Assembly: GCA_020852595.1 (NCBI GenBank)
Contig: JADZAK010000091.1
Coordinates: 1 to 64,000, forward strand
Direction: 5' to 3'
Source of the DNA: Rhodospirillaceae bacterium
GTDB taxonomy: Bacteria > Pseudomonadota > Alphaproteobacteria > Rhodospirillales > Rhodospirillaceae
DNA length: 64,000 bases
Under the pieces are notes generated by a model. The model had not been told where the DNA came from. It worked only from the letters and a program-made list of their open reading frames with translations, and made no database searches. The stretch's first letter is position 1. Every line of letters starts with the position of its first letter. This document shows, one piece after another, positions 42,358-50,738 of the stretch. The translations under genes were made by a program, and so were the position numbers.

Positions 42358-44397
42358 TCATACCTCGGCCGTAACCGCCACATCGGGCGTCTTCACCGGC
42401 AGGCGAAGCCGGATGGTGGTTCCATGGCCGAGCCCTTCGCTCAAGGCCTCGATGGTGCCGCCGTGCGCCTCGATGATGCCCTTGCAGATCGCGAGGCCGA
42501 GGCCGGTTCCAGGCACCGTACGGTCGCGGTGCCGCGCCCGGTAGAACTTGTCGAAGATCGCGCCCAGTTCTTCCGAGGAAATGCCGCGGCCCTGATCGCT
42601 GATGTCGATGGCGACGTCTTCGCCTAAGCGGCGCGCGGTGATCTGGATCGCTGTTTCGGACGGCGAGTATTTGGCCGCGTTATCGAGTAGGTTTACCAGC
42701 ACGCTCTCCATCAGCACGAAGTCGGCGTTCACCAGAGGCAGCATGTCTTCGATGTCGGCATAGATTTCGTGCTGCGTGAGCCGGCGGTGCGCGACGTCGA
42801 GCGCGGTCGAGATCAAATCGCCCACATCGGCCCATTGCAGGCGCGGCACCAGCGCGCCGGCTTCCAGGCGGTTCATCTGGAGCACGTTCTTCACGAAGCG
42901 GTTGAGGCGCTCGGCTTCTTCCAGGATCGTCGTGAGTAGCTCCGTCGTCACGTCGGCGGTGTAGCTGCGGCCGTAGGAGATGAGGCTCGAGGCCGAACCG
43001 ATGATGGACGCGAGCGGCGTTCCGAAGTCGTGGGAGATCGCCGACAGGAGCGCCGAGCGCAGGCCCTCGGTCTTGGAAACCACGCGCGCGTTTTCCAGTT
43101 CCTGTTTGCGCAGCGAATGTTCAACGGCAAGGGCCGTCAGGCGGCAGATGGATCCAATGACACGGCGGAACCCGGCGGAACGCACGATCTCGCGCGCCGT
43201 GTTCCGAAGCACGAGGACCGCGACGGTGCCTTCACCGGTCTCCAGCGGTTGAAACGTGGCCTGCATTTCCGGCCACATCGACGTTCCTCGGCCCGCGGGC
43301 AGGCCCTGACTGAACACCCAGCGCGCCGCCTCGATATCTTCCTGCGTCAGGCTTGAGTGCGGTGGATAAGCCGCTTGCAGCGCGGCCGCGCGCGCGCGGG
43401 GCGAGGCCAGTGCCAAGGTTTCGCGCCCACCGCCGGTGAACGGCGTCAGCAAGGTGGTTTCGCATTCGAAGATGTCGTTGCACTGGTGAACGATGGCGCG
43501 GAAAATTTCCTGCGTGTCGCCGGCGACGGCGATGTCGCGTGTGAGTTGGAACAGCGCGCGGGCCTCGCGCGCCTGGCGCTGCGCGCGGCTGGCCTGCCGG
43601 CGCAAGCCCCCCGAGAGATTGCTGGTGATCGCGCCCACGACCAGAAATAGGATGAATGTCAGCGCGTCCGCCGGGGAGGATAGCGCGATTTCATAACGCG
43701 GCTGATCGAAGAAGTAGTTGAAGATGAACAGGCTCAGAAGTGTCGTGAATGTCGCTGCGCCCATTCCGTACGCGCTTGCGCTGTAAACGACCGAGGTCAT
43801 GAACAGCATGACGAGGCCTTCGGCGGGAACGACGCCGTCGAGGAAGCGGACCAGGATGCTCACCAGGCTGACCGCGAAGGCGCTCAGGATGTAGGCGTGA
43901 TACCAGGGCCGCTGATCGTCGACACGCCAGGCCAGCCCCAGACGCGTCGTTGCGCCGCTTTCGTGGTTCGGATCGGGCATCACCTCGATGCGCTGCGGGC
44001 GGGCCGCCTGTTCGATGCGCGCGATCATCGATCCGGGCAGACCATGCGAGAAGGCGTGGGCGCGGCGGTTGCCGACAATGACCGCCGCCGGCGGGCGCAC
44101 CGCCCATCCCCCGATCATCGCCTCCAGATCCTCCTGGCTTCGCCACGGCACCAGCGCGATGTTCCAGCGCTCGGCGAAGACGGTGAGGTCTTCCATGGTG
44201 TCCAGGCCCATGAGCTGCGAATGCACGCGCGGCATGGCGCGCACCGCCAGCGTGAGCGGCAAGTCGCGTTCCTGCGCGGCCCATAAGGCTTCGCGCGCGA
44301 ATTGGAGAAGGTCGGGCGCCGGACTTGCGATCGCGAGCATATGCGTCGCGCGCATCGGAACCGGCGTGTGTGTCGGGGCGTGGGCCATAAGCGGCAT
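42358..44397 (-). CDS. KdpD-like sensor kinase lacking the N-terminal KdpD domain
   Basis: A 679-residue kinase. The N-terminal 160 residues look like a USP/UspA-like domain (MLAIASPAPDLLQFAREAL then AAVIVGNRRAHAF). A DUF4118 membrane region of about four helices (about 175-270), a GAF-like domain (about 285-435), H-box SAISHDFGTPLASIIGSA, N-box NLLDNAAKYS and G boxes follow. The usual KdpD N-terminal domain with its Walker motif is absent; full-length KdpD is near 900 residues. It pairs with the KdpE-like regulator. The shortened form suggests an altered input, and no kdpFABC genes are adjacent. Confidence 0.88.
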   Translation of the reverse strand: MPLMAHAPTHTPVPMRATHMLAIASPAPDLLQFAREALWAAQERDLPLTLAVRAMPRVHSQLMGLDTMEDLTVFAERWNIALVPWRSQEDLEAMIGGWAVRPPAAVIVGNRRAHAFSHGLPGSMIARIEQAARPQRIEVMPDPNHESGATTRLGLAWRVDDQRPWYHAYILSAFAVSLVSILVRFLDGVVPAEGLVMLFMTSVVYSASAYGMGAATFTTLLSLFIFNYFFDQPRYEIALSSPADALTFILFLVVGAITSNLSGGLRRQASRAQRQAREARALFQLTRDIAVAGDTQEIFRAIVHQCNDIFECETTLLTPFTGGGRETLALASPRARAAALQAAYPPHSSLTQEDIEAARWVFSQGLPAGRGTSMWPEMQATFQPLETGEGTVAVLVLRNTAREIVRSAGFRRVIGSICRLTALAVEHSLRKQELENARVVSKTEGLRSALLSAISHDFGTPLASIIGSASSLISYGRSYTADVTTELLTTILEEAERLNRFVKNVLQMNRLEAGALVPRLQWADVGDLISTALDVAHRRLTQHEIYADIEDMLPLVNADFVLMESVLVNLLDNAAKYSPSETAIQITARRLGEDVAIDISDQGRGISSEELGAIFDKFYRARHRDRTVPGTGLGLAICKGIIEAHGGTIEALSEGLGHGTTIRLRLPVKTPDVAVTAEV

Positions 44398-44423
44398 TAT
44401 GACCCAAATCGGCGGGAATTACC

Positions 44424-45236
44424 TTAAGTCCTGATCCGCAAGGCCGCGCCCGCCGCGATGCTGGCCGCGAAGATGGCCGCCGCGGCCGCGACGATGGCCG
44501 CGCCTGAAGGCACGTCCCAGGCATAGGACGCCGAAATACCGGCGATGGTCGCAACCGCGCCGACGGCGATCGTGACGAGGCTCATGGCTTCGGGGCCGTG
44601 CGCCATACGCCGCGCCGCCGCCGGCGGGATGATGAGAAGGGCGGTCACCAATAGGATCCCGACGATCTTCATCGCGATGGCCACCGCGATCGCGACCAGG
44701 CCGGTGAATGCAAGACGCACGCCCGTGCTCGCGAAACCCTCGGCGCGCGAGATGTCCTCGCTGACGGTCAGCGCAATGAGGCGGCGCCAGAGAACGGCGA
44801 GGGCGCCGAGCACGGCGAAACCACCGCCGTAGATCCAGGCAAGATCGGTGTCGGTGATCGCAAGAATGTCGCCAAACAGGTATGCGGTCAGATCGAGGCG
44901 CACGTTCTGCATCGTGCTGACGGCGATGAGGCCCACGGCCAAGGCGCTGTGGGACAGCACGCCCAGCAATGTGTCGGTCGGAACGCGCCGCTGAAACTGA
45001 AGGGCGAACAAAAGGCCGCCGATGACGACGCAGGTGACGATCACGCCGACGATGGGATCGATGCCGGCCATGAGGCCGAGTGCGATCCCCATCAGACCCG
45101 CGTGCGAAAGAGTGTCGCCGAAGTAGGCCATGCGCCGCCATACGACGAAGCAGCCCAGCGGGCCCGCGACCATTGCGATCCCGAGGCCGGCTAGAATGGC
45201 GCGGATCATGAAGGGTTCAAACACGGCGGGCCTCAA
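44424..45236 (-). CDS. znuB: Zinc ABC transporter permease
   Basis: A 270-residue inner-membrane permease of the ABC-3 family with about eight helices. The conserved segment WRRMAYFGDTLSHAGLMGIALG is typical, and MKIVGILLVTALLIIPPAAAR lies in the late helices. It transports zinc through the membrane with ZnuC and ZnuA. Its start overlaps the znuC stop, so it is translationally coupled and last in the zur-znuC-znuB operon. Confidence 0.95.
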   Translation of the reverse strand: MRPAVFEPFMIRAILAGLGIAMVAGPLGCFVVWRRMAYFGDTLSHAGLMGIALGLMAGIDPIVGVIVTCVVIGGLLFALQFQRRVPTDTLLGVLSHSALAVGLIAVSTMQNVRLDLTAYLFGDILAITDTDLAWIYGGGFAVLGALAVLWRRLIALTVSEDISRAEGFASTGVRLAFTGLVAIAVAIAMKIVGILLVTALLIIPPAAARRMAHGPEAMSLVTIAVGAVATIAGISASYAWDVPSGAAIVAAAAAIFAASIAAGAALRIRT

Positions 45237-46030
45237 GTGTGGTTGTGATGACCATGAGTGTGGTCATGGTGGTGGTGATGCGGATGCGGCGCGCCGTCGG
45301 GGCCATGTACGTGATCGTGATGGTGATGGTAGGGCGCAAGCGTCTTCGCGGCCGTTTCGCCGAACAGTTCGACAAACGCCCGTTCGCGGCCGACGTCCTC
45401 CGGCTTTCCGGAACAGCAGATATGGCCGTTGAGGCAATACACGCGGTCGGTCGCCGCCATGACCACATGCAGATCGTGCGACACCAGCAGGACCGCGCAG
45501 CCGGTGCGCGCGCGTTGGCGGGCGATGATTTGATAGATATCGAGGGCGCCCGCCGCATCCACGTTCTGGGTGGGTTCATCCAGGACCAGGAGATCGGGTT
45601 CCCGCAGCAGCGCGCGCGCGAGCATTACACGCTGAAGTTCGCCGCCGGAAAGACGTAAGGCCGAAACGTCGAGCAATTGGCCGATATCGAGTTCCTCGAG
45701 CACGGCCTTGATGCGCGCCTCGGACGGGGTATGCGTCAGCGTCAGCACCCTGCGTACGGAGAGCGGCAGCGCTGGATCGAGTTGGTAGCTCTGCGGCAGA
45801 TACGCGACCGTTAACCCCGGCGCGCGCCGGACTTCGCCCGCGTCCAATTTCTCGAGCCCGAGCACCGCGCGGATCAGCGTCGATTTACCGGCGCCATTGG
45901 GACCGATCACGGTCACGATCTCGCCGCGCCCCACCCTGAGATCGACATGATCGAGCACATAGCGGTCGTTGCGCTGTAGGACCGCGCCGACGAGGGCGAC
46001 GGCCGGCGTTTTGTCGGCGGCGGCGCTCAT
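45233..46030 (-). CDS. znuC: Zinc ABC transporter ATP-binding protein with His-rich tail
   Basis: A 265-residue ATPase. Walker A is GPNGAGKST (43-51), the signature is LSGGELQRVMLARAL, and Walker B is LLVLDEPTQNVD. The C-terminal 35 residues are mostly His, Asp and Gly, including PHHHHHDHTHG-type clusters, which could bind zinc and tune uptake. It overlaps the stop of zur upstream and the start of znuB downstream. Zinc specificity is set by the locus and the Zur operator. Confidence 0.95.
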   Translation of the reverse strand: MSAAADKTPAVALVGAVLQRNDRYVLDHVDLRVGRGEIVTVIGPNGAGKSTLIRAVLGLEKLDAGEVRRAPGLTVAYLPQSYQLDPALPLSVRRVLTLTHTPSEARIKAVLEELDIGQLLDVSALRLSGGELQRVMLARALLREPDLLVLDEPTQNVDAAGALDIYQIIARQRARTGCAVLLVSHDLHVVMAATDRVYCLNGHICCSGKPEDVGRERAFVELFGETAAKTLAPYHHHHDHVHGPDGAPHPHHHHHDHTHGHHNHT

Positions 46031-46539
46031 GCGCTCTCTTTATGACAGTGGGCGCAGAGGCCTTGGATTTCGATGATCTCGTTTTCGGGAACGAAGCCGT
46101 GTTCACTGAGCGTCTTTTTAACCGCGCGCGTCACGGCCGTGCCGTCCATCTCGGTGGCGGACTTGCACGACCGGCAGATCAGGAAGTGGGCGGTGTGGCG
46201 TTCGCTGGCAAGCGCGCAACCGATGAAGGCGTTCAGACTTGCGAGGCGGTGGACCAGCCCGTGCTCCATGAGAAAGTCGAGCGCGCGATAGACCGCCATC
46301 GGCGCGATCTTCCCGCCGTCGGTGTTGAGTTCCGCGAGGATGTCGTAGGCGCCGATGGGCGCATGGCTCGCCCATACGGCTTCCAGCACACGCCGGCGGA
46401 TTTCGGTCAGCCGCGCGCCGTGTTTTTCACAAACCGTCTCGGCCGTGCGCAACGCATTGGCCGTGCACCGGCTGTGGTCGTGGTGCGGATGCGGGAAAGC
46501 CTGGGGCTTGGACGGGGTCTTGCGGGGGCGGGTTGCCAT
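46027..46539 (-). CDS. zur: Zinc uptake regulator, Fur family
   Basis: A 170-residue repressor. The winged-helix part contains LTEIRRRVLEAVWASHAPIGAYDILAEL and VYRALDFLMEHGLVHRL. Zinc ligands include His-rich AHFLICRSCKSATEMDG and the later CAHCHKES, giving two Cys-x-x-Cys pairs for a structural zinc. The N-terminus carries a His-rich stretch PHPHHDHSRC. It is encoded at the head of the operon with znuC and znuB and is divergent from znuA. The Zur operator at 46555-46575 lies 16 bases before its start, so it is autoregulated. Confidence 0.94.
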   Translation of the reverse strand: MATRPRKTPSKPQAFPHPHHDHSRCTANALRTAETVCEKHGARLTEIRRRVLEAVWASHAPIGAYDILAELNTDGGKIAPMAVYRALDFLMEHGLVHRLASLNAFIGCALASERHTAHFLICRSCKSATEMDGTAVTRAVKKTLSEHGFVPENEIIEIQGLCAHCHKESA

Positions 46540-46554
46540 TTGCGCGGTGATGAT

Positions 46555-46575
46555 TAATGTTATAACGTAACATAA
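46555..46575. promoter_or_regulatory. Zur operator between zur and znuA
   Basis: The palindrome ATGTTA-taacg-TAACAT (46557-46573), extended by TT/AA on both sides, matches the proteobacterial Zur box. It lies 16 bases from the zur ATG and 32 bases from the znuA start, able to repress both divergent units when zinc is plentiful. Confidence 0.88.
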
Positions 46576-46606
46576 ATAATCGGTCCGGTCCGATCAAGGC
46601 GTTGCC

Positions 46607-47500
46607 GTGAGACGTATTCTTTTCTTTATATCCGCCCTTCTGGCTGCCGCGCCTGCCGCGGCGGAAGTTCCCGTTGTCGTCGCCTCGGTGCGTCCGGTGC
46701 AGACCATCGCCGCCGCGGTCATGAAGGGCGTCGGCACGCCCCAGGTTCTGCTCGGCAATGCGGCCTCCCTTCATGCGCACGCTCTTAAGCCGTCCGAAGC
46801 GCGGCTTCTCTCTCGCGCCAAAGTCGTTTTCTGGGTCGGCCCGTCCTTGGAAGTGTTTTTGGCCAAGCCGCTCGCCGCATTGGCCGGCAAGGCTCGCGTC
46901 GTCAGCTTGATAAACGCGCCCGGCCTTGAGGTTCTGCCGTTCCGCGCCGGCGGCGTGTGGGAACAGGCCGAAGCGCCTCATGACGCGGCGCCCGACGGAC
47001 ACATCTGGCTTTCGCCGCCCAACGCCGTCGCCATGGCCAACGCGATGGCGGACGCGCTCGCGGTGGCCGATCCGGTGAACGCGACGGAATATTGGGCCAA
47101 TGCCGAGGCTTTTTCGCGGGACGCCATGGCGCTGGACCGCGATCTGCACATCCGTCTTGCGCCGGTGCGCGTGAAACCCTTCCTGGTGTTTCACGACGCC
47201 TATCAGTATTTTGAAGCGCGTTATCGGCTGGCGGCGCTGGGAAGCGTCAGTGTCACGCCCGACCAGCCGCCGAGCGCGCGGCGTCTCGCCGCGATCCAGG
47301 AAAGACTGCGTGAGGCCAAGGCCGTGTGCATTTTTTCGGAGCCGCAGTTCGAACCGCGCCATGTGCAGATGCTCGTCGAAGGCTCGGGCGCGCGCCCGGG
47401 CGTCCTTGATCCCGAAGGCGCGTCCCTCAAGGACGGTCCCAATCTCTACTTCACGCTTTTGCGCGGCCTCGCCGATGAACTTACGCGGTGTCTCGGATGA
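46607..47500 (+). CDS. znuA: Zinc ABC transporter substrate-binding protein
   Basis: A 297-residue periplasmic protein of the cluster A-I metal-binding family, starting with GTG preceded by AAGG. A signal peptide ends at AAPAAAE near residue 20. Metal ligands are probably His57 or His59 (SLHAHALKPS), the His in APDGHIWLSP, the His in FLVFHDAYQYFE, and an acidic residue late in the chain (VLDPEG). It lacks the long His-rich loop typical of ZnuA, replaced here by a short HDAAPDGH. Its stop overlaps the start of the next small gene. Zur controls it. Confidence 0.93.
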   Translation: MRRILFFISALLAAAPAAAEVPVVVASVRPVQTIAAAVMKGVGTPQVLLGNAASLHAHALKPSEARLLSRAKVVFWVGPSLEVFLAKPLAALAGKARVVSLINAPGLEVLPFRAGGVWEQAEAPHDAAPDGHIWLSPPNAVAMANAMADALAVADPVNATEYWANAEAFSRDAMALDRDLHIRLAPVRVKPFLVFHDAYQYFEARYRLAALGSVSVTPDQPPSARRLAAIQERLREAKAVCIFSEPQFEPRHVQMLVEGSGARPGVLDPEGASLKDGPNLYFTLLRGLADELTRCLG

Positions 47501-47793
47501 CATGGCGTAACCGGTTCCTCGGATGGGTGACGCCGATCCTGCTGCTCGCGCAGCTGGCTCTCGCCGTCCACCAGCTCGAGCACCGCATCACGCCCGACGC
47601 ACCGACCGCCACCCACGAGTGCGTCCTCTGTAATGTCGTCGCCGGCGCCGCGCCGCCGCCGGAACCCTTCGTCGTTCTCCCGCCGGATTTCGGTCCGGCC
47701 TTGCCAATCGCCTTTGTCGCCGATGCAGCTTGCTGCGAGCATGTCGACACCCATTTCCGTTCACGCGCGCCGCCTCACTTCGTTGCTGTCTGA
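47497..47793 (+). CDS. Small membrane-anchored His/Cys protein in the zinc operon
   Basis: A 98-residue protein from the ATG at 47497, which overlaps the znuA stop (ATGA). A hydrophobic segment (about 8-24) anchors or exports it. Potential metal ligands follow: His25 and His29 (HQLEH), His40, Cys42 and Cys45 (HECVLC), and Cys79, Cys80 and His82 (CCEH). It vaguely resembles DUF2946-type small proteins that often sit before TonB receptors. Its place between znuA and the znuD-like receptor suggests a periplasmic zinc-handling role; this is inference. Confidence 0.62.
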   Translation: MTWRNRFLGWVTPILLLAQLALAVHQLEHRITPDAPTATHECVLCNVVAGAAPPPEPFVVLPPDFGPALPIAFVADAACCEHVDTHFRSRAPPHFVAV

Positions 47794-47850
47794 TCGTTAG
47801 CGCGGGCTCATCCCCGCTTTAGCTCACTTACAAAGCAACGGAGTTCTTTC

Positions 47851-49842
47851 ATGCGCCGCCAGCATTTTGGCGTCGCGGTGTCGTTCATAACGGCCGCGAC
47901 AAGTCTGCTCCCAATTTCCGCGTATGCCGCCGCCGCGGCCGCGGACAACAATCCGCTTCATATCGATGAAATCATCATCACGGCTTCGCCGCTCGCCCGT
48001 GACCGGTTTGACGTTGTGCAGGGGACAAGCGTCCTGACCGGCGATGAACTCGCCGCGGCCCTCAAGCCTTCCATCGGCGAAACGCTCGCCAGCGAGCCCG
48101 GCGTGACGTCGACCTTCTTTGGTCCTTATGCCAGCCGTCCGATCATCCGCGGGTTCGACGGCGACCGCATCCGCATTCTCTTTGATGGGATCGGCGCCAT
48201 CGATGCGTCGTCCGTCAGCCCCGACCATCAGACGGCGGGCGATGCGGCCGGCGCCGAGCGCATCGAGGTTCTGCGTGGTCCCGCCACGCTGCTTTACGGC
48301 AGCTCGGCCATTGGCGGCGTCGTCAATATCATCGACGGACGCATTCCATCTGAAGTGCCGGCCAACGGCTACCACGGCCATCTGATGGGCGGATACGGCT
48401 CCAACGCCGCGGAGCGTTTCGTCAACGGAGGTACGGAAGTAAACGTCACGGACGGCCTGATGCTTCATGCCGACGGCGGATGGCGCAAAACCGGCGACTA
48501 CAAGGTCCCCGGTTTTGCCGGTCCCGCGGCCCAGGCCGACGGGATTGAAGGGCGCGTGAGGAATTCCGATGGCCGCACGGCCCATGGCACCGGCGGCGCT
48601 TCTTATGTCTTCGAGGACGGTGTGCTTGGCGCGGCGGTCGAGCGGTTTGCCTCCAATTACGGCTCGCCCGCCGAGGAAGATGTGCGCCTCGATATGAAGC
48701 AAACGCGCGTCGATCTCAAAGGCGAGTTCCGCGATCTCGGCGAAGTCGTCACGACCGTTCGCGTGCGCGGCGCGTACGGCGACTACCGGCATCAAGAGCT
48801 CGAAGGCGATGCGATCGGAACGACCTTCACCAACCGGGGTTGGGAAGGCCGCATTGAAGCCATGCACGCGCCGCTTGGGCCGATCAGCGGCATTTTCGGG
48901 GTGCAGTATCGCAACCGCGACTTCGCCGCCGTCGGCGATGAAGCTTTCACGCCGGCGTCAAAAACGCGCCAGTTCGCCGGATTCCTGCTTGAGAGCGCCG
49001 CGATTGGGCCGATCAAACTCGAAGGCGGCGGGCGCGTCGAAGGAACCCGCATCCTGCTCGAGGACAATACGCGCCGTGCATTCACGTCGGGCGCCTTCTC
49101 GGGCAGCGCGGCCTACGAATTTGCCGGCGAAACGCTCATCGGCGTTACGGCCTCATGGACTCAGCGCGCGCCGACCGCCGAGGAACTGTTTTCGGAAGGC
49201 CCGCACCTCGCGACCGACCAGTTCGAGCGCGGCAATCCGGACCTGGGCCAGGAACACGCCACAAATATCGAAGTGACCTTTAAACGCAATGCGGGCCCGC
49301 TGACCGGCTCGCTCGGTCTCTACCGCACCTGGTTCGACAACTATGTCTTCGCTGAACGGACCGGTGAAGAAGAAGACGGGCTGCCGGTCTTCGCGTTCGC
49401 GGCGACCAAGGCGCGTTTTACGGGGCTGGAGTCCGAAGTGGCTTTAAGCGTTCTCCACGACGCACATTACGCGCTCAGCTTCGATGCGGGCCTGGATTTT
49501 GTGCGCGCCACGAATGTCACGGCGGGCGAGCCGCTGCCCCGCACGCCGCCGTTGCGGTACCGGCTTGGCGCGGACATGCGCTGGACCATTGTCGAGGGGC
49601 GGATCGAAGTGACGGGCTCCGCGGATCAAAACCGGATCTCGCCGTTCGAGACCGCGACGGATGGTTTCACGTTCCTGAATGCGCGCGTCGGTATCAGCCC
49701 CTTCGCGGACCGCGATGTTCAGATCGTCCTGCAAGCGCAGAACCTGACGGACGCGGCGGCGCGGCCGCATACTTCGTTCCTGAAGGACGCGGCGCCGATG
49801 CCGGGACGGGACATCCGCCTTTATTTGCGGGCGAGCTTTTAG
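47851..49842 (+). CDS. znuD: TonB-dependent receptor, ZnuD-like zinc receptor
   Basis: A 663-residue outer-membrane receptor with GGAG eight bases before its ATG. The signal peptide ends near A-Y-A at residue 26. The N-terminal IIITASPLARDRFDVVQG region looks like a TonB box, the plug domain contains VLRGPATLLYGSSAIGGVVNI, and the 22-strand barrel ends in Phe, as usual. Histidine-bearing loops (for example PDHQTAGD and GPHLATDQFERG) are typical of ZnuD. It completes the Zur-regulated system: zinc across the outer membrane to ZnuA. No separate Zur box is seen before it, so it may be read with znuA. Confidence 0.92.
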   Translation: MRRQHFGVAVSFITAATSLLPISAYAAAAAADNNPLHIDEIIITASPLARDRFDVVQGTSVLTGDELAAALKPSIGETLASEPGVTSTFFGPYASRPIIRGFDGDRIRILFDGIGAIDASSVSPDHQTAGDAAGAERIEVLRGPATLLYGSSAIGGVVNIIDGRIPSEVPANGYHGHLMGGYGSNAAERFVNGGTEVNVTDGLMLHADGGWRKTGDYKVPGFAGPAAQADGIEGRVRNSDGRTAHGTGGASYVFEDGVLGAAVERFASNYGSPAEEDVRLDMKQTRVDLKGEFRDLGEVVTTVRVRGAYGDYRHQELEGDAIGTTFTNRGWEGRIEAMHAPLGPISGIFGVQYRNRDFAAVGDEAFTPASKTRQFAGFLLESAAIGPIKLEGGGRVEGTRILLEDNTRRAFTSGAFSGSAAYEFAGETLIGVTASWTQRAPTAEELFSEGPHLATDQFERGNPDLGQEHATNIEVTFKRNAGPLTGSLGLYRTWFDNYVFAERTGEEEDGLPVFAFAATKARFTGLESEVALSVLHDAHYALSFDAGLDFVRATNVTAGEPLPRTPPLRYRLGADMRWTIVEGRIEVTGSADQNRISPFETATDGFTFLNARVGISPFADRDVQIVLQAQNLTDAAARPHTSFLKDAAPMPGRDIRLYLRASF

Positions 49843-49858
49843 ATTCATAGACGTTGTC

Positions 49859-49903
49859 GCGTTTTCTGCGACGAACCGGTTCCCACGTCGTCGGAAAACG
49901 CTC
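49859..49903 (-). repeat. REP-like palindromic element, copy 1
   Basis: A 45-base hairpin element with outer arms GCGTTTTC and GAAAACGC, an inner stem of about five pairs, and a loop around aaccggttccca. It lies between the znuD and formyltransferase stops. In reverse orientation it matches the element at 56879-56923 at 40 of 45 bases. Inner-stem differences are compensated on both arms. Confidence 0.8.
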
Positions 49904-49910
49904 TGACGCT

Positions 49911-50615
49911 CTATTCGGCGGCGACGGGTTGTCCCGCACGCACCACCATTCCGCGGCGGCCGGTGTCCAGACGCAGGACCTGACCGTCGCGGGTCGTGGT
50001 GAGGCAATGATCCGGGCCTTCGCCGACCGCGCGCAGTCGCTGCGCGAATTCCACCGCCGTGAAATCTTCCGGCAGACGGCAAAGCGCGTCGAAATGCGTT
50101 CGTGTCCGGCTGCGTCCCGACCAGACGTCGCCGGAATAGCCGAGCGGTGTCCGGACGTTGGCCAGCTGCGGCGCCATGCGCTCCAGCACATGCATCAGCA
50201 CAACGAGCGTATGGGTGTCGAGGGCGAGACGGTCCCAGCGCACATCGATCGGGAAACGTTCGACGGCGCAGATCGCCCCGGAGTCCACCGTGGGCGCCAT
50301 TTCGTGCAGCGTCACGCCGAACTCGCACGCGCCTTCATACAAGGCAAACACCGACGGGAAGATCCCGGGATAGTTGGGTGGGCCCGGGTGCAGGTTGTAG
50401 GCGGGTGAACTCAAGCTCGCCAGCACGCGCCGGGGAAGGATGACGCTCGAGCCGATCGACAGGATCCGGCTTCCGTCCGGGTCGTTTGCCAGCTCGGCGT
50501 CCAGGTCGGCCAGGGTCCAGGCAAAACTTAAGGAGACGCCCGGCGCCGCGCGCCGCAGCGCGTCGGTCAGGGGCTCCTCGAACTCCCGCTGGGTCATCAG
50601 GATCAAGCGGCTCAC
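49911..50615 (-). CDS. Formyltransferase-family protein (methionyl-tRNA formyltransferase-like)
   Basis: A 234-residue protein starting at the GTG (50615), which has GAGG nine bases upstream; longer starts are less likely. The core motif YNLHPGPPNYPGIFPSVFAL followed by EFGVTLHEMAPTVDSGAI is that of formyltransferases using 10-formyltetrahydrofolate (PurN/Fmt/ArnA type), with catalytic His in HPGPP. It lacks the Fmt C-terminal domain. Substrate is unknown; sugar or amino-acid formylation is possible. It is divergent from the Rrf2-type regulator across the candidate operator at 50689-50701. Confidence 0.85.
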   Translation of the reverse strand: MSRLILMTQREFEEPLTDALRRAAPGVSLSFAWTLADLDAELANDPDGSRILSIGSSVILPRRVLASLSSPAYNLHPGPPNYPGIFPSVFALYEGACEFGVTLHEMAPTVDSGAICAVERFPIDVRWDRLALDTHTLVVLMHVLERMAPQLANVRTPLGYSGDVWSGRSRTRTHFDALCRLPEDFTAVEFAQRLRAVGEGPDHCLTTTRDGQVLRLDTGRRGMVVRAGQPVAAE

Positions 50616-50688
50616 GCTCACAATCCTCGTATGCGATTCAAAGGCTTGAATCGTCTTACCCCAGGGCCTATTACACCCTGGTAAACAG

Positions 50689-50701
50689 GACCGAATTAGT
50701 C
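50689..50701. promoter_or_regulatory. Candidate IscR/SufR-type operator upstream of the suf operon
   Basis: GACCGAATTAGTC fits the type-1 IscR pattern GACT-RWWWY-AGTC at 12 of 13 positions. It lies 38 bases before the regulator ATG at 50739, where it could repress the operon when the Fe-S-loaded regulator binds. Confidence 0.6.
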
Positions 50702-50738
50702 CCACATTCGGCGCGCACGGCCTGTGAGGGCCATAAAA

